From: JAHBWV01 sp964588385
GTDB lineage: Bacteria; Planctomycetota; Phycisphaerae; Phycisphaerales; UBA1924
Assembly: GCA_964588385.1 (NCBI GenBank)
Contig: CAZPPG010000006.1
Coordinates: 1 to 64,000 of the forward strand
DNA: 64,000 nucleotides
Direction: 5' to 3'
Positions 16,876 to 23,981 of the stretch are shown piece by piece. Position 1 is the first letter of the stretch, and every line of letters starts with the position of its first letter. The position numbers and the translations under genes are program-made. A model generated the notes under the pieces. The model did no database searches. It worked only from the letters and a program-made list of their open reading frames with translations, and was not told the origin of the DNA.

Positions 16876-17441
16876 GCATCGTCGCCGCCAAGCCACGAGC
16901 CAAGGAGGGGTCGATGCAGTCAGGTCCGAAGTCTTCGCTCATGGACGGGATTGAGAGGTCGGATGCGCGTTCTTCGAAGGGCGGGAAATCGTCCGGGGGT
17001 TCGGCGAAACAATCTTTCGATGCGAAGTCGATCGCGATGGCGGTTGGCGGCGTTGCGATTCTGCTCGTGTCTGGCTTCCTGATTGTTCGTGGCGTGGGTG
17101 GCTTGGGCTCAAACCTCGGCGACGCGACGCGCTCGGTGGTCGCTGGTGATTCAGAATCCGGCAGAATCTTTGAGAACTATCGCATCAAGGACGGCGACTC
17201 GTGGCCTTGGAAGCATCCCTCCACCGGGAATCGCACGCTCTATCCCGCGGAAGCCTGCTACTGGACCAGTGACGGACAAGCGAAGCTTGAGCCGACCTAT
17301 GTGGTGCTGAACAGCATCATGGGCAAAGAAGGCCCGACCACGTGTCCTGACTGCGGGCGCGAGGTCGTGGCTCACAACCCCATGCCGCCGGCGGACCTTC
17401 TGGTAAAGGCGGCCGAACGGGCCAAGTCCGGCGGGAACTGA
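16872..17441 (+). CDS. Hypothetical single-pass membrane protein coupled to the pseudopilin gene
   Basis: 189 residues, not recognised. A hydrophilic Ser/Lys/Gly-rich N-terminus of about 50 residues precedes one membrane segment (about 54-74; IAMAVGGVAILLVSGFLIV). The C-terminal part has WPWKHPSTGNRTLYPAEACYW and one CPDCG, which could be half of a metal site or a disulfide. The start overlaps the pseudopilin stop by 4 nt (ATGA), so the two are probably translated together and may work together. The membrane segment is far from the N-terminus and is not a prepilin leader. Confidence 0.65.
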   Translation: MSIVAAKPRAKEGSMQSGPKSSLMDGIERSDARSSKGGKSSGGSAKQSFDAKSIAMAVGGVAILLVSGFLIVRGVGGLGSNLGDATRSVVAGDSESGRIFENYRIKDGDSWPWKHPSTGNRTLYPAEACYWTSDGQAKLEPTYVVLNSIMGKEGPTTCPDCGREVVAHNPMPPADLLVKAAERAKSGGN

Positions 17442-17782
17442 TTGCCGATTTCAGCGTCCTGGCGTAGATGCACTGGCCGAGCGGGCCAGATGTGGCCCTA
17501 TTTCTCCAAGTTTGCCCATCTTCCCACACGCAATCTTCGCGGGATCCAGACGAGTTCCGGCTGTTCAGCCGGACTTGACTTCGATATGCTTCTTTCGTCG
17601 GATCGAATGGGCTGCTCGATTCCGACGCGGCCGTGCATCAACCGTTCCTGACCCGTCTGGCGTTGCACGATCGAGAGAGAGACGGCCCAACATGGTTGCG
17701 TGTACCGACCGGCGGCGTCATACCCCGGCGTGATCGGTGTCCGCTTGAGACAAGACGTTTGTACCTTTAGGAGAGATTGCAC
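17442..17782. other. 341-nt intergenic region with two hairpins
   Basis: No gene was recognised. A hairpin GGGCCA-gatg-TGGCCC (17483-17498) followed by TATTTCT is a probable terminator of the pseudopilin pair. A second hairpin TCCGGCT-gttc-AGCCGGA (17556-17573) follows. The rest would hold the promoter and leader of the lamin-tail gene, whose ribosome site AGGAGAG is at 17769-17775. No convincing -35/-10 pair was found. Confidence 0.4.
17483..17498 (+). terminator. Probable terminator after the pseudopilin pair
   Basis: The 6-bp stem GGGCCA / TGGCCC with loop GATG is followed by TATTTCT, 41 nt after the stop at 17441. Confidence 0.45.
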
Positions 17783-18448
17783 ATGAAGAAGACCCTTGCA
17801 CTGGTTGCGTTCGCCGGCATCACCGCCGTCGCCAACGCGGATGTCATTATTTCAGAGGTTGTGGACGGTGACCTGTCTGGCGGCAACCCGAAGTTTGTCG
17901 AGCTGACCAACACCGGCGTGGTCGCCCACGTCTTCGGCGCGTCTGACTCGATTCAGGTTTATTCCAACGGCAGCACGTCCGCGTCCGCGACGGTCTCCCT
18001 CAGCGGCATCTCCATCGCCGCCGGCGACTCGTACGTGATCGCCTCCAGCGCCAACGACGGCGTGAACCAGTTCCTCGCGGCGTACGGCGTCGGAGCTGAC
18101 CTCTTCACCGGCGCGTTCTTCAGCAACGGCGACGACGTGTACGCCCTGAACATCGGCGGCACCGTGGTTGACTCGGCTGGCCAGATCGGCGTTGACGGCA
18201 CGGGAACCGGCTGGGACTATCTTGACAGCTACGGGTTCCGCAACCCCAGCTCCATCACGCAGGGCGCGTTCAACCTCGCCGACTGGACCTTCGGTGGCGT
18301 GGCCGCCCTTGACGGTCCCGACGACGCGACGCGTATCGCGCTCCTTCAGGCCTTCACGACCCCCGGAACGCACACGTTCATCCCCGCTCCGGGCGCTCTG
18401 GCCCTCATCGGCCTCGGCGGTCTGGTCGCCGGCCGTCGTCGTCGCTGA
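17783..18448 (+). CDS. Secreted lamin-tail-domain protein with PEP-CTERM-like sorting tail
   Basis: 221 residues. A clear signal peptide (MKKTLALVAFAGITAVANA) is followed by a lamin-tail domain: VIISEVVDGDLSGGNPKFVE then LTNTG, GDSYVIAS, DDVYALN. The last 22 or so residues are PAPG, a hydrophobic Gly/Leu helix, then GRRRR: the layout of PEP-CTERM exosortase sorting signals, with PAPG in place of PEP as seen in relatives from this phylum. The protein is therefore probably exported and then cut or anchored by an exosortase-type enzyme, which is not in this window. AGGAGAG lies 7 nt before the ATG at 17783; a TTG two codons earlier is the alternative. Function beyond surface or matrix is unknown. 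Confidence 0.8.
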   Translation: MKKTLALVAFAGITAVANADVIISEVVDGDLSGGNPKFVELTNTGVVAHVFGASDSIQVYSNGSTSASATVSLSGISIAAGDSYVIASSANDGVNQFLAAYGVGADLFTGAFFSNGDDVYALNIGGTVVDSAGQIGVDGTGTGWDYLDSYGFRNPSSITQGAFNLADWTFGGVAALDGPDDATRIALLQAFTTPGTHTFIPAPGALALIGLGGLVAGRRRR

Positions 18449-18513
18449 ATCTCGGCACGACACGCCGCGGGCGAACTCCCACGGTGAGCATGACTCGGTT
18501 GTTTGAAGTCTCC

Positions 18514-18543
18514 AACGCCCCGGCGCACATGCGTCGGGGCGTT
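18514..18543 (+). terminator. Intrinsic terminator after the lamin-tail gene
   Basis: AACGCCCCG and CGGGGCGTT form a 9-bp stem around a 12-nt loop, followed by GTGTTTC, 65 nt after the stop at 18448. Confidence 0.6.
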
Positions 18544-18632
18544 GTGTTTCATGGCGGCGCCCGTGACATCAACGGACGCGCCACGCCTACCCTCGCACGC
18601 GGCGCACGACCCGCGAAACAGGAGTCCTCACG

Positions 18633-20066
18633 ATGGCCGTTGACAAGGTGCTGGCGTGGCTTGAACAGAACGAGGGTGCGGGGATCGAGCGCCTGTGCGA
18701 CTGGCTCAGGATCCCGAGCATCAGCACGGATCCGAAGTTCGTGAACGACGTGCGCCGTGCCGCCGAATGGTGCGCGGCCCACCTTCGTGAATCGGGGATC
18801 AACGCCGAGGTGCGGGATGCGGTGTCCAAGGATGGCAAGCCGGGGCACCCTGTGGTGTACGCCGAAGTCGAGGGCGATGCGGACTACAAGGGGCCGCACG
18901 TGCTGTTCTACGGGCACTACGACGTGCAGCCGGTTGACCCCGTGAACCTTTGGGAGAGCGAGCCCTTCAACCCTGTGATTCGCGAAGCGCGCACGGGCGA
19001 GCCCGGCGGGCGGCGCATCGTGGCGCGCGGCGCGGTGGACGACAAGGGACAGGTCATGATGTTCCTGGAGGCCATGCGCGGCTGGAAAGAGGTCACCGGC
19101 AAGCCGGCGGGCGGCGTCAGAATGACGATCATGATCGAGGGTGAGGAGGAATCCGGCTCGGTCTCGCTCGAGCCGTTCGTCAAGGCGCACGAGGCGTCGC
19201 TCAAGAAGTGCGACATCTGCCTGATCTCCGACACGGGGATGCTGGGGCGGGGAAAGCCCGCGATCACATACGGCGTGCGCGGGCTCGCGTACACGGAGGT
19301 CGTGCTGCACGCGGCGAACCAGGATCTGCACTCGGGGCTCTGGGGCGGACGCTGCCCGAATCCGATTACGGAACTCACGCGCGTGCTCTCCCAACTCCAC
19401 GACAAGAAGCGTCGCGTGACGATTCCGGGCTTCTACGACGATGTCGTGCCCCTCACCAAGAAGGAACGCGAGAACTGGAAGAAGCTGAAGTTCAATGCCA
19501 AGGCCGCGCTCAAGCAGATCGGTCTTCCCCCCGCGGCCGACATCGGCGAGCAGGGATACACCGCGATGGAGCGGGAGTGGGGGCGGCCCACGGCGGAGAT
19601 CAACGGCATCATCGGCGGCTACACCGGGCCCGGCGCCAAGACCGTGATCGCGAGCCACGCGAGCGCGAAGGTCTCATTCCGGCTGGTGGCCAATCAGAAC
19701 CCCGCGAAGGTGACCAAGGCGTTCTTCAGGTGGTGCAAGGAGCGGACGCCCCCGGGCTGCCGCTGGGAGTTGAACGATCACCATGGGGGGCTGGGCGTGA
19801 CGACGCCGATCGATTCGCCGACGATGAAGCGCGTGGAGCGTGCGATCAAGAAGGCGACGGGGAAGTCGCCTGCCCTGATCAAGAGCGGCGGTTCGATCCC
19901 GGTGGCGGGCATGCTCAAGGGGCGGCTCGGCATCGACACCATTTTCATGGGCTTCGGGCTCGACGACGACCGGGTGCACAGCCCGAACGAGAAGTTCGAG
20001 ATCGAGTGCTACCGGCAGGGCGCCCGCTCTCATGCCGTGCTCATCGCGGAGTTGCTCGCCAAGTGA
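18633..20066 (+). CDS. M20-family metallodipeptidase
   Basis: 477 residues, no signal peptide, so cytoplasmic. The di-zinc ligands of the M20 family are visible: FYGHYDVQP (His and catalytic Asp), RGAVDDKGQ (bridging Asp), IEGEEESGS (Glu-Glu), LISDTGML (Asp) and, near the end, VHSPNEKFE (His). A lid/dimerisation domain lies between about residues 215 and 385. Length and motifs match the dipeptidase/carnosinase-like branch (PepV, CNDP). It probably frees amino acids from short peptides. AGGAG lies 8 nt before the ATG. It ends 4 nt from a small convergent gene. Confidence 0.9.
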   Translation: MAVDKVLAWLEQNEGAGIERLCDWLRIPSISTDPKFVNDVRRAAEWCAAHLRESGINAEVRDAVSKDGKPGHPVVYAEVEGDADYKGPHVLFYGHYDVQPVDPVNLWESEPFNPVIREARTGEPGGRRIVARGAVDDKGQVMMFLEAMRGWKEVTGKPAGGVRMTIMIEGEEESGSVSLEPFVKAHEASLKKCDICLISDTGMLGRGKPAITYGVRGLAYTEVVLHAANQDLHSGLWGGRCPNPITELTRVLSQLHDKKRRVTIPGFYDDVVPLTKKERENWKKLKFNAKAALKQIGLPPAADIGEQGYTAMEREWGRPTAEINGIIGGYTGPGAKTVIASHASAKVSFRLVANQNPAKVTKAFFRWCKERTPPGCRWELNDHHGGLGVTTPIDSPTMKRVERAIKKATGKSPALIKSGGSIPVAGMLKGRLGIDTIFMGFGLDDDRVHSPNEKFEIECYRQGARSHAVLIAELLAK

Positions 20067-20070
20067 GGGC

Positions 20071-20295
20071 TCAGGCGCCGATGACGACAACATCCGAGTC
20101 CGGGCTTTGGCAGGCGGCGCGAACCTTGGCGGAGGATTCCAGGTACGCAGATCGAATGCGAAGGCATTCCTGGCGGTGCTCCCGGATTCGACGCTCGTTG
20201 TCCATCGCGGAGGCCATGACATGGAGCATCGCCACGATGCCGCTGGCGGCAATGGTGCCGAGCACGAGCCATTCCTGAAGTCCGATGGCGGCCAT
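20071..20295 (-). CDS. Small single-pass membrane protein, hypothetical
   Basis: 74 residues. An N-terminal hydrophobic stretch (LQEWLVLGTIAASGIVAMLH, about 6-25) is followed by a charged helix (MDNERRIREHRQECLRIRSA) and a short acidic tail ending VVVIGA. The frame stays open upstream, antisense to the next gene, but that extension is Pro/Arg-rich and looks like a shadow, so the ATG at 20295 is preferred. No family was recognised. It is convergent with the dipeptidase and divergent from the large membrane protein at 20350, and fills a space that would otherwise be empty. Confidence 0.5.
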   Translation of the reverse strand: MAAIGLQEWLVLGTIAASGIVAMLHVMASAMDNERRIREHRQECLRIRSAYLESSAKVRAACQSPDSDVVVIGA

Positions 20296-20337
20296 AGGGG
20301 CAAGATCGGCCGCACGACGGGCCGGGTTGAGTTCCGG

Positions 20338-20343
20338 TAGAAT
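20338..20343 (+). promoter_or_regulatory. -10-like element 6 nt before a GTG start (possible leaderless transcript)
   Basis: TAGAAT (5 of 6 matches) ends 6 nt before the GTG at 20350, and there is no ribosome site in between. This is the spacing expected if transcription starts at the start codon. No good -35 was found. Confidence 0.35.
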
Positions 20344-20349
20344 CCAGCG

Positions 20350-22836
20350 GTGCCCGCGGCACAAACAGGAGCCGTTCGCCTGAACCTTCGATCCACGCTG
20401 CTGCTGATTCTCGGGCTGCTGAGCGTTATCTGCCCACCCGCTGCGGCCCAAGGCCCGGCCGAGGTGGCTATTTCGGTGGACAGGTGGGGACCCGGGGGCG
20501 CGATTCGCCGCGGGGAGCTGACGGCGCTGCGTCTGGCCATCACGGATCTGGGGACGCGGCAGCGAGAGCTGCTGGTCCGGATCGAGTCGCGGGATTCTGA
20601 CGGGGACAGCCCGTTCTATCAGGCGGTGCTGGCCGGCAATCCCGGTGTCGAGCAGCGAGTGTGGATGTACGCTCGGATTCCGGCCTGGGCCCGGGGCGGC
20701 GATCCGATGACGTTCGTCGTTCATGAAGCGATCGAAGATCCCGGGGCGCCGGTGGAGGACGATCCGACGGGGCGTGGTGTGCGGCCTGGGCGCGTGGTGG
20801 CGCGGGTGCCCCTCGCGATGCCCGGGCGTATTGCGGATTCATATGAGTCGTTCATGGGGGTGGTCGGGCGTCAGGCCAGTCCGAGCCTGGCGCTCTATGG
20901 CATGACCGCCAGTGGCGGCGCGATCGGCGAGGAGTGGGCTCCGCTCGGACACGAGCGAATCACGCAGGTCACGCTCGCGCCCGGTGAGCTCCCTGATCGT
21001 TGGTTCGGTTTCCAGTCCTTCGGCTGGCTCGTGTGGCAGGATGGCTCCCCGGCGGACATGTCCCCGGATGCGACTGTCGCGTTGAAGGAGTGGGTCTCGC
21101 GAGGCGGGCACCTGGTGGTGGTGCTGCCGACGGCGGGGCAGTCGTGGGTGACGCGGGACGGATCTGGATTGTCCGATCTGCTTCCTCGGGCCCGGATCAC
21201 GCGGCGCGAGGGCGTTTCGCTTGAGGGGTACCGGCCGCTGCTGACGGATTCGGCGACGATCCAGTTGCCGACGAGCACGGTTGTGCATGAGTTTGAGCCG
21301 GTGGGCGATGCGGCGCCGGGCGAGGCGATTCGCGTGCTCTCCGGACCGACCGGAGACTGCGTGGTCGCGAGGCGACTGGTCGGGGCCGGTGCGGTGACGG
21401 TCATCGGGATTGACGTCAATCACATCGCGCTGCGCAGCGCGGGCTTGCCCCAGCCGGAGCGATTCTGGCACCGCGTGCTCGGGCAGCGCGGGTTGCGGCC
21501 GAACTCGACGGAGTTGAAGCGGCTCACCGATGTTGCCGGGGCGGGCATCAGGCAACGTTCGTCGGTGTGGGTCGATGAGGACACGCCGGACCTGATCGCC
21601 AGGCGTGGGCGGGCGACTGCGGGAGTGCTTCTCGGGTTCATGATCTTTGTGACGTACTGGCTCGTTGCGGGGCCGGCGGGCTATGCCCTGATGAAGAAGT
21701 TCGGCGTGCATAGGCACGCATGGCTCGGGTTCTTCGGAGTGGGCGTGGTCTTTACCGGGATCGCGTGGGGCGGGGCGACGCTGCTGCGGCCTCGGGAGAT
21801 CTCTGCGACGCACCTGACGCTGCTTGATCATGTGTACGGGCAGCCGGTGCAACGAGCGCGAACGTGGATGAGCGTGCTGCTGCCGGAGTATGGGCGCTCG
21901 ATGGTGTCGGTGAACGATGCCGCGGGCTCGCGCACGGGTGTTCAATCGAGGAACATTCTTGTTCCGTGGGAAGGGCGTTCGAGCGAGGGCGGGTTCACGT
22001 TCACATTCCCGGATTCGAGTTCGTACGTGATCGAGTCGCGTCAGCCGTCGCAGATGGCGGTGCCGGCGCGGGCCACGATCAAGCAGTTTCGAGCCGAGTG
22101 GTCGGGCGGGCCAAAGTGGGGGATGCCCCGCCCATTGCCCGCCGAAGGTGAGGCGCCGGAGGAGGCGCGACTGCGCGTGTCGCGTCTGGCAGGGGCGGGC
22201 GTGGGAGGGCGCGATATCGTCGTCGGCTCGCTGGTGCACGACCTTCCGGTCGACCTTGAGAACGTGATCGTGCTGTTTGTCACCGGTCAGCGCCAGTTGA
22301 TCACTGCAGGCGGCACGACCGGCGGGTCGTTCTGGATCTCGGATGCCTTTGCGTACCGGCTCACGGCGCCCTGGGCTCCCGGCCAACCACTCGACATGGA
22401 GCGCATCACGTCCGAGGGGGAGACGCGGACGGTGCTGGCGTCGGAGTTCATCAAGGACCTCCTGAAGAATCAGGTGAGCGCATCGGGGTATCGCCTCACG
22501 CCGGAGGCGATCTGGGATCGTCTCGTGGCGCAGGCGCTGTTCCCCATGCTGGAGCCGCCGGAGTTCTCAAGCGGGCTGGCGAGCGGACAGACGCAGGAGC
22601 TGGCGCGACGTGGCGAGACGCACGGCTGGGACCTGGGGCTGTGGTTCACGCAGCCGTGCGTGATCGTTCTGGGGCAGATGGGGGCGAGCAAGAAGGATGC
22701 GCCGACCCCTGTCCCGCTGTCCGTGGACGGTCGCGCGATCGAGCCCCGCGGCCGTACCGTGGTCCGATGGGTGTATCCTTTGCCCGATCGTCCGCCGAGC
22801 TATCGGCCGGGATCGGAATCGGCCGATCCGGGCTGA
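20350..22836 (+). CDS. Large secreted/membrane protein upstream of an ABC ATPase, family not recognised
   Basis: 828 residues from GTG. A signal peptide (STLLLILGLLSVICPPAAAQ) precedes a large periplasmic part. A segment around residues 230-260 (LKEWVSRGGHLVVVLP) resembles the Rossmann-like domain of DUF4350/GldG-type proteins. Two to three membrane segments lie at about 420-475 (ATAGVLLGFMIFVTYWLVAG; LGFFGVGVVFTGIAWGG), followed by another long soluble region. It ends 49 nt before an ABC ATPase on the same strand, so it may be part of, or regulated with, an ABC-2-type complex. No permease with six membrane segments is present. Function is not assigned. Confidence 0.7.
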   Translation: MPAAQTGAVRLNLRSTLLLILGLLSVICPPAAAQGPAEVAISVDRWGPGGAIRRGELTALRLAITDLGTRQRELLVRIESRDSDGDSPFYQAVLAGNPGVEQRVWMYARIPAWARGGDPMTFVVHEAIEDPGAPVEDDPTGRGVRPGRVVARVPLAMPGRIADSYESFMGVVGRQASPSLALYGMTASGGAIGEEWAPLGHERITQVTLAPGELPDRWFGFQSFGWLVWQDGSPADMSPDATVALKEWVSRGGHLVVVLPTAGQSWVTRDGSGLSDLLPRARITRREGVSLEGYRPLLTDSATIQLPTSTVVHEFEPVGDAAPGEAIRVLSGPTGDCVVARRLVGAGAVTVIGIDVNHIALRSAGLPQPERFWHRVLGQRGLRPNSTELKRLTDVAGAGIRQRSSVWVDEDTPDLIARRGRATAGVLLGFMIFVTYWLVAGPAGYALMKKFGVHRHAWLGFFGVGVVFTGIAWGGATLLRPREISATHLTLLDHVYGQPVQRARTWMSVLLPEYGRSMVSVNDAAGSRTGVQSRNILVPWEGRSSEGGFTFTFPDSSSYVIESRQPSQMAVPARATIKQFRAEWSGGPKWGMPRPLPAEGEAPEEARLRVSRLAGAGVGGRDIVVGSLVHDLPVDLENVIVLFVTGQRQLITAGGTTGGSFWISDAFAYRLTAPWAPGQPLDMERITSEGETRTVLASEFIKDLLKNQVSASGYRLTPEAIWDRLVAQALFPMLEPPEFSSGLASGQTQELARRGETHGWDLGLWFTQPCVIVLGQMGASKKDAPTPVPLSVDGRAIEPRGRTVVRWVYPLPDRPPSYRPGSESADPG

Positions 22837-22885
22837 ATCCGGATCGATGTGAGTGGGTCTTGCTGTTGCAGGGAGCCGCCGAAGC

Positions 22886-23854
22886 ATGGCGATGATCGAG
22901 ACCGTCAACCTGACCAAGCGATACGGCGATCTCGTCGCGCTCAACAATCTCAACCTCACGATCAACGAGGGGGATTGCTTCGGGTTCATCGGCCCGAACG
23001 GCGCGGGCAAGACAACCACGATCAAGATCCTCTCCACGCTGCTGAAGCCGTCCAGCGGACAGGCGCAGGTCGCGGGGCTCACCGTCGGATATCAGAACCG
23101 GCAGATCCGGCCGCTCATCGGCTACGTGCCCGATTTCATGGGCGCGTACGAGGACATGGTTGTCCAGGAGTATCTGGAGTTCTTCGCCGCGGCGTACAAC
23201 ATCAACGGACCGCAGCGGAAGAAGGTCGTTCACGATGTTCTGGAGCTGACGGATCTGGGGTATAAGGCGACGGCGGAGGTGAACTCGCTCTCGCGCGGCA
23301 TGCAGCAGCGGCTCAGCATCGCGCGCGTGCTGCTGCACGATCCGAAGGTGCTGCTGATGGACGAGCCCGCGTCGGGGCTCGATCCGCGGGCCCGTATCGA
23401 GATTCGTGAGCTGCTGAAGGAACTGAAGCGGATGGGGAAGACGATCCTGATCAGCTCCCACATCCTTCCGGAGCTCTCGGAGTTGTGCAACGTGGTCGGG
23501 ATCATCGAACGCGGCACGCTTCTCTTCTCCGGCACGGTTGCGGACATTCTGCAGAAGGCGCGGCTCGGGCATGTGGTCCACGTGAACGTGGTGGATCGGC
23601 ACGAGGAAGCGGCGGCGCTGTTGCGGAAGATGCCCGGCGTGCAGAAGGTGGCGATCACGAATGTTGACACCGGCGCCCGCAATGGCCCGGTGCTGCACGT
23701 GACCTATGAGGATGGGTCTGCCGGGGCGGGGCGGAACTACGCGGACATACCGAGCGTCCTGGTCAATGGCGGGTTCCGCGTGAGTCTCTTCACCGAGGAG
23801 GCGGTGAATCTCGAGACCGCGTTCATGCGCCTGACCAAGGGGCTGGTGCAGTAG
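22886..23854 (+). CDS. ABC transporter ATP-binding protein (ABC-2/drug- or gliding-type)
   Basis: 322 residues from the ATG at 22886 (AGGGAG about 10 nt upstream). One nucleotide-binding domain: Walker A FIGPNGAGKTTTIKI near residue 40, signature NSLSRGMQQRLSIARVLLH, Walker B VLLMDEPASGLDPRARIE and switch His in ISSHILPELSEL. The last 80 or so residues form the extension typical of CcmA/DrrA/NatA-type exporter ATPases. The partner permease is not adjacent; the only neighbour is the large membrane protein at 20350. Cytoplasmic face of the inner membrane. The cargo is unknown. Confidence 0.88.
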   Translation: MAMIETVNLTKRYGDLVALNNLNLTINEGDCFGFIGPNGAGKTTTIKILSTLLKPSSGQAQVAGLTVGYQNRQIRPLIGYVPDFMGAYEDMVVQEYLEFFAAAYNINGPQRKKVVHDVLELTDLGYKATAEVNSLSRGMQQRLSIARVLLHDPKVLLMDEPASGLDPRARIEIRELLKELKRMGKTILISSHILPELSELCNVVGIIERGTLLFSGTVADILQKARLGHVVHVNVVDRHEEAAALLRKMPGVQKVAITNVDTGARNGPVLHVTYEDGSAGAGRNYADIPSVLVNGGFRVSLFTEEAVNLETAFMRLTKGLVQ

Positions 23855-23936
23855 CGAAGAGGACGGGAACCAACCGGGCCCGCCGTGCGGGCGGAACCGC
23901 GGGTCTCCCGGTCGGTACAGAAATGGCCCGTCACGC

Positions 23937-23954
23937 GCCCCGGCGTGCCGGGGC
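23937..23954. repeat. 8-2-8 inverted repeat between the ABC ATPase and prolyl oligopeptidase genes
   Basis: GCCCCGGC-gt-GCCGGGGC is a perfect inverted repeat 28 nt before the next start codon. No T-run follows, so it is not a clear terminator; it may be an operator or an RNA stem in the leader. Confidence 0.4.
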
Positions 23955-23981
23955 ACGCAGCACTCGGGGCGGAGCATTGAA

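Noticed and set aside
20296..20724. Upstream extension of the small membrane protein
   Set aside because: It is Pro/Arg-rich, antisense to the start of the gene at 20350, and lacks any sign of coding.
20839..22386. 515-codon minus-strand frame opposite the membrane protein at 20350
   Set aside because: It is an Arg/Pro/His-rich antisense shadow with no recognisable domain.
22646..23977. 443-codon minus-strand frame opposite the ABC ATPase
   Set aside because: The ATPase on the plus strand has intact Walker and signature motifs; the other frame is a GC-rich shadow.
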